A stretch of DNA of 64,000 nt, taken from Chionis minor (lineage: Eukaryota; Chordata; Aves; Charadriiformes; Chionididae). Made by a program: the position numbers and the translations under genes. Shown here piece after piece: positions 59,616-64,000 of the stretch. The notes beneath the pieces were generated by a model. That model ran no database searches. It was not told the DNA's origin and worked only from the letters and a program-made list of their open reading frames with translations. The stretch's first letter is position 1; every line of letters begins with the position of its first letter. The DNA lies in assembly GCA_013398295.1 (NCBI GenBank), contig VZSF01002040.1:1-64000 (forward strand), given 5' to 3'.

Positions 59616-61120
59616 TAAGAAAACTGCGAGGACCAGCATGATTGCTGATGATTTGGTGAAGTGCAAAGACCGTCTGCTATGTACAGTTAATATTGATCCC
59701 CAAGAAACCTTTACTAAGCACAGCCTAATTAGGTTGCAGTGATTTTCTGATGAGTTAATATGAATAATATGTCATTAAGTCTGGAGTCCTGAGAAGTTCT
59801 TACTGACTCACATAAGCACTCAAGAAAAATATGTTATGACTATAAATGGGCCATTTTAGTGTATGGATGGGACATAGCACAGCTGTTTCAGCTGAAACTA
59901 AGACGTATTTAAGAATCATAACTCAGGAGAGGGAAGCCTTTTCAGGTATCAGTATACATTGCTAGTTTACTCACGTATGGTGAAAGAAAGTGAAGTGGGA
60001 ATGTATGCAACTCAAGTGGCTGCACTGCTCAGGAGTTTTCTACTTACTAACTCTTGGACTTTCAGAAGTAGATTTATTCTACAGAGGTTTTGTTTGTTTG
60101 TTTTTTCCACATTCTTCCTGATTGTTAAATGACTTTATGCTTCTTACTTTTAAATGTTTTCCAGTATGACTTTTCTTTAAGAGATTAAGGTATTGGTAAT
60201 AGGGGAATTGGAGAAATTTTTTAGTCTAACTTTGCACTCATGGAGAGAAATTCTGACAAGGTCTATATGCTCTCCATTCACTTGTGACATTTGTGTTGCA
60301 TCAGCATCCAACAGCTAGTTATCTTTAACTGTTTAAAGGTGTTCTTAGGGCTAAATTCTCCATACACATGCATGACACCTTTGTCAGCTAAACCTGGAAA
60401 GACCAATCAAAGTTCAGCAGCAACTTTCCTACCACCTGCATATTGCTGTCTGCAACTGCTGTTATTGGGTTTTGTCTTGCATTCACTCTTATTATCCCAC
60501 CTAAAACTCTCTGAAGTGAAGGTCCTAACATGAGATTTGAGTTCCACTACTTGTTCAAAAATGCGAATATTTTTTATTTTAGCCTTTGAGTTAAAACTAG
60601 TGCCAGGGAAAAGAAACAGAAAAGAAAACAGTTAAAAAATGTATGTACCCTTTTGAGAAGCACAGCGTATTGGCATGGTAGAGCAGATGAGAATGCTGAT
60701 AGGTAACAATAAAACAATTAAAACATTAGAATTGTGACGAGAGGGGAAATATGCATTGGTGACTGTGCTGTCTTCTTGGTATTGGCTGTGAAAAAGGGAC
60801 CTGGGGAAAATGTATTTACAGCTAAGCAGTTTTGGCTTGACATTCATTGGGATGTAGGGGTGTCTTGGCTTCCAAATTTCATTAAGAAATGTCTTTAGTA
60901 ATATCATGTAAGGGTGACAGAAGGATGTCTAGATATGCAAATGAAACATGCAGAAAACAGCACAAAAATGAAGTGCATAATGCTCTGAAGTGTGCGTCAT
61001 TGTGTATAGGGAGAAATTAGCTATCTGGGACATCTGCATAATGACCAAACCTTGTACTCCAACCACCACTTTGGAGAAGGTATCTGACATCATTTTGAGC
61101 ATCTATGAAGAATTCTGCAT
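59616..61120. other. Unassigned AT-rich sequence
   Basis: No gene recognised. The frames at 60291-60533 (plus) and 60907-60632 (minus) have no motif I can name. Confidence 0.45.
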
Positions 61121-61388
61121 GACAGATTGAGTTATGGCCTCAAGTTACACCAGGGGAGGTTTAGATTGGATATTAGGAAAAACTTCTTCACAGAAAGGGT
61201 TGTCAAGCATTGGAACAAGCTGCCCAGGGAAGTGGTGGAATCGCCATCTGTGGAGGTATTTAAAAGATGAGTAGATAAGGTGCCGAGGGACATGTTTTAG
61301 GGGTGATTTTGGCAGTGTTAGGTTTATGGTTGGACTTGATGATCTCAAAGGTCTCTTCCAACCTAGGTGATTCTGTGATTCTGTGATT
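61121..61388 (+). mobile_element. CR1 LINE 3' fragment
   Basis: GACAGATTGAGTTATGGCCTC, AGGGGAGGTTTAGATTGG, AAGCTGCCCAGGGAAGTGGTGG, GGTATTTAAAAGATGAGTAG and TTGGACTTGATGATCTCAAAGG are present, with the end at TTCTGTGATTCTGTGATTTA. The octamer (TTCTGTGA) differs from the TTCTATGA type at 54606 and 63619, so it is likely a different CR1 subfamily. Confidence 0.92.
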
Positions 61389-61550
61389 TACTCTAGAAAA
61401 TATATCACTGTGCTGAATATTCTCAACATTTTAATTGTAGGTGGGACCTCAATTTGTGAAGTAAAATATCTCAACTTACGTAGAGGTAAATTGATTTGAG
61501 CAAGTGGGTCATGGGTTTCTACCTTTAAATTTGGAGCATCCTCTGATGAA

Positions 61551-61604
61551 ATAAAGTAGTGTGCCTATATTCTGTATATAAAGTAGTGTGCTTATATTCT
61601 GTAT
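61551..61604. repeat. 27-bp tandem duplication (two units plus a partial third)
   Basis: Units 61551-61577 and 61578-61604 differ by one base (GTGCCTAT against GTGCTTAT). A partial third unit, TAGTATGCCTATATGTTGT, follows. Confidence 0.9.
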
Positions 61605-61863
61605 ATATAGTATGCCTATATGTTGTAAATGTTAGACTGCATGGTATTCTATTACAGTTCTTGTTAATGTAAGAAAAACATTGGCAGTTTGGTAAACCCT
61701 TTGGCAGAAAAACTGGCTGAGATTACAATGGAAAATCCCGTGGGATTTTGAAATGTCTGTGTACTAAAATTTTGCTTGAAAAAAATTACAATTTTTTTTT
61801 TAGTAGTATAAAATAGTACTTTTTAGTTATGATACCATAGACACCTTCTAATACAGATAAGTT

Positions 61864-61907
61864 ATTCTCTATGCATTTTTATTGCATTCTCTATGCATTT
61901 TTATTTT
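61864..61907. repeat. 22-bp tandem duplication
   Basis: ATTCTCTATGCATTTTTATT occurs at 61864 and 61886; the last two bases of the units differ. Confidence 0.88.
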
Positions 61908-63618
61908 TTGTTTTACTGCATATGAGTGTTATGAACTTTTTGAAACATTTCATACAGTTCCTCAGTTTGGGAGGAGAGAAAAAAAAATATTCCTCTTGCT
62001 GAGATGTAATTTTCAGTTTAAAGAAACAATCAATACAATATCTAAAATTATATTTCTCATTCTATTAATTTTTTATTGAGAATTTTTAATGTACTAGCAG
62101 TCTTGATTACCTTGCTAGATGTCAAATAAGATTCACAAATCCTAAACCAAGCTCCCTAATAAGACCACTCTTGAGAAGATTTATTCCTTACCATGAGGAG
62201 TATTGACAAGTTGTAGAGAACATCCTTTTTGTAACAATTCAGACAACAGATTAATACAATGGGTTATTATGACAGCCGCCATCTTGTTCAGAAACAAAAA
62301 AAATCTCTGTAACTTGAAGTTGACGTTTGTCAGAGATAAACATCCTCTCTGCCCTGCACAGAGGAAATAGTTTGCAAGCTACCCAGAGGGTTACACAAGT
62401 TACATGTGCAGCTTCTTCCTTTGCCTTTCATATCTGAAAATCTGCAACTTCAGAAATATTGAAATTCCTCAGATGTTGAGAGTCTCTAAAGAAGTTAACA
62501 TCCTCTTAGCCATAAGAAAACTGTTGAAAGTTTGTCATGCATAGTAACTTGGTCTCTTGTACAACAAGGTTTTTGAAAATATTTTACCTTGGTGAAATTA
62601 TTTTACCTTGGTGAGATAACAAATCTATGAAGAGCACTATGTAAAAAATAACCAGCAGTATCCTAGCTGTTTACAGTAAAATACAAAATAAAATATTTTT
62701 TGTACAATAATGTACCATGACACTACCATTACACTATGAAAATAACAGCGAGATTTTAAAATGGTAGCCTTCATTAAGCCTTCACATTATTTGGAAATGA
62801 GATTAGAATTTTACTATAATTAATCATTTTTATCATCTAGACACCTTTTTCGTTCACTAAGACCTGGTTGGCCTTGCAACTGTGCTAACATGGAGCAAAT
62901 GAAAACATCAAAGTAAATGATGTACAACAGCAGCAATCTGGAGGTTGCAGTACTGCTGTGCAATCATAACATGTAATAAAGCATGGGCTTGACCTAATGC
63001 CTTCAGAATATTTTTTACATATAAACCCAGATCTTGCTACTGCTGAAATTAATAGAAAAATCAGACTCTATAAGAATTCTTGTATTTATTAATCTTTTCA
63101 TTCAAAAACATAGTACTTTTATCTGAATGAGAAATCTTGATTGCTTCAGGCTTGATTTTAATTTCCAACATATTTCTTGAATATTCAATTTCTGACCAGC
63201 ACCTAAAGTTTATTCAGAATCAGTAGTCTTGTAGTCTGGGTAGCTTTGCCACAGTGGGTTTTACATTTTAGTCTGGTTTTGCTTTGTGTATTCCCATAAA
63301 ACTGAAGAAAAAAATTAAGTTAATGAACTGGTAAAGATTCTACAAGCATGGAAAACTCATATCAATAAGCTATTTGCTAAATCTAGCACTGAAATAATTT
63401 TCACAAATGTTTAATTCACTACTATTTGCCATGACTTGCTTGTAAAGAAAGTTAATAGGTGGATTGATGGTGACTCTTGTAATGGAAAATACATTTTTAT
63501 TTGTGTTACATTGTGACAAAAGATAAGGCAGACACTCTGCCATAAAGTTATCATCACATATTATCAACTTATTTTTCAGTAAAAGTTACAATTAATTAGA
63601 GGTGACTTTCCAAGCTCA

Positions 63619-63845
63619 TAAGGAAGACATTTTTTTGTGATGAGAGTGGTAAAACACTGGAACAGATTTCCCAGGGAGATGGTAGATGCCCCATTCCTGG
63701 AAGCATTCAAGGTCCAGCTGGACAGAGCCCTGAACCACCTGATCTAGTTGAAGATGTCCCTGCTTATTGCAGAGGGGTTGGACTAGAAGACCTCTAAAGG
63801 TCCCTTACAACCCAAACTATTTAATGATTCTATGATTCTATGATA
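63619..63845 (+). mobile_element. CR1 LINE 3' fragment
   Basis: TAAGGAAGACATTTTTTTGTG, GGAACAGATTTCCCAGGGAG, GGTCCAGCTGGACAGAGCC, GGGGTTGGACTAGAAGACCTC and CCCTTACAACCCAAACTATT are present, and it ends with TTCTATGATTCTATGATAAC. It shares the phrase AGATGTCCCTGCTTATTGCA with the copy at 6541-6979, so the two belong to the same subfamily. Confidence 0.92.
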
Positions 63846-64000
63846 ACATTATAAGAAAACCCCATATTAAGGTGCTAAGTAACTTATGCCTTTTTTCCCC
63901 CCTAAGCTTAGGTACTTAATGTGCCTACCCAAATTGCTATCTATGTGTTTATTTCACCCTGTTTTATTTGAGAAATCAAAAACATTCTTTATCAGTTCTG
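63846..64000. other. Unassigned sequence to the window end
   Basis: Short AT-rich stretch with nothing recognisable. Confidence 0.4.

Larger units (their letters stand above)
61389..63618. other. Unassigned AT-rich sequence with two short tandem duplications
   Basis: No gene recognised. It includes the tandem units at 61551-61604 and 61864-61907. Confidence 0.45.

Overview
The window looks like a gene-poor, AT-rich stretch of a bird nuclear genome. The case for a bird rests on many CR1 LINE fragments, several ending in the typical avian CR1 tail (ATTCTATGATT-type octamer repeats at about 6960, 54960 and 63830). It also rests on long terminal repeats of families common in birds (start TGTCCTGGTTT, end near AAACCACGACA). 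I found no convincing host protein-coding exon, tRNA, rRNA or other structured RNA gene. Nearly all open reading frames here are short and lie in AT-rich or repeat sequence.

Layout. (1) 1-5815 is dominated by one CR1 LINE on the minus strand that still has both ORFs: ORF1 with a coiled coil and an SGNH-esterase-like domain, and ORF2 with an endonuclease and a reverse transcriptase. It is broken by stop codons and by an RT deletion that removes the FADD region. An ERV solo LTR sits inside the endonuclease region with a 5-bp target duplication (CCCTC). Two single-N gaps (2161, 4168), each flanked by a direct duplication with no difference noticed, inflate this block, so the native structure is about 1.7 kb shorter. 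(2) 5.9-13.1 kb is mostly unassigned AT-rich sequence, with a CR1 3' end at 6541-6979 and two LTR remnants (8903, 12841). (3) 13764-17918 is a third duplication around a single N, 2,077 bp per copy, in which I noticed one base difference. (4) 20.8-22.4 kb has two CR1 fragments and an ERVL-type LTR. (5) 22.4-47.9 kb is largely unassigned AT-rich sequence with an ERVL-type LTR at 28.1 kb (minus), a degenerate CR1 at 37.5-37.95 kb, A-rich tracts and microsatellites. (6) 47946-48667 is a second, well preserved solo LTR of the same family as the one nested in the CR1, now on the minus strand. A more GC-rich block follows it. (7) 49-64 kb has one more diverged LTR of that family (58846-59615), four CR1 3' fragments, and unassigned sequence. 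That sequence includes an ORF at 49414-49794 (minus) with a weak resemblance to the end of a chemosensory GPCR.

No operon-like or co-operating gene system is present. The content is retrotransposon history plus assembly artefacts. The most useful results are the three probable false duplications at N gaps, the datable nested LTR insertion, and the nearly complete CR1 with a recognisable but decayed esterase domain.
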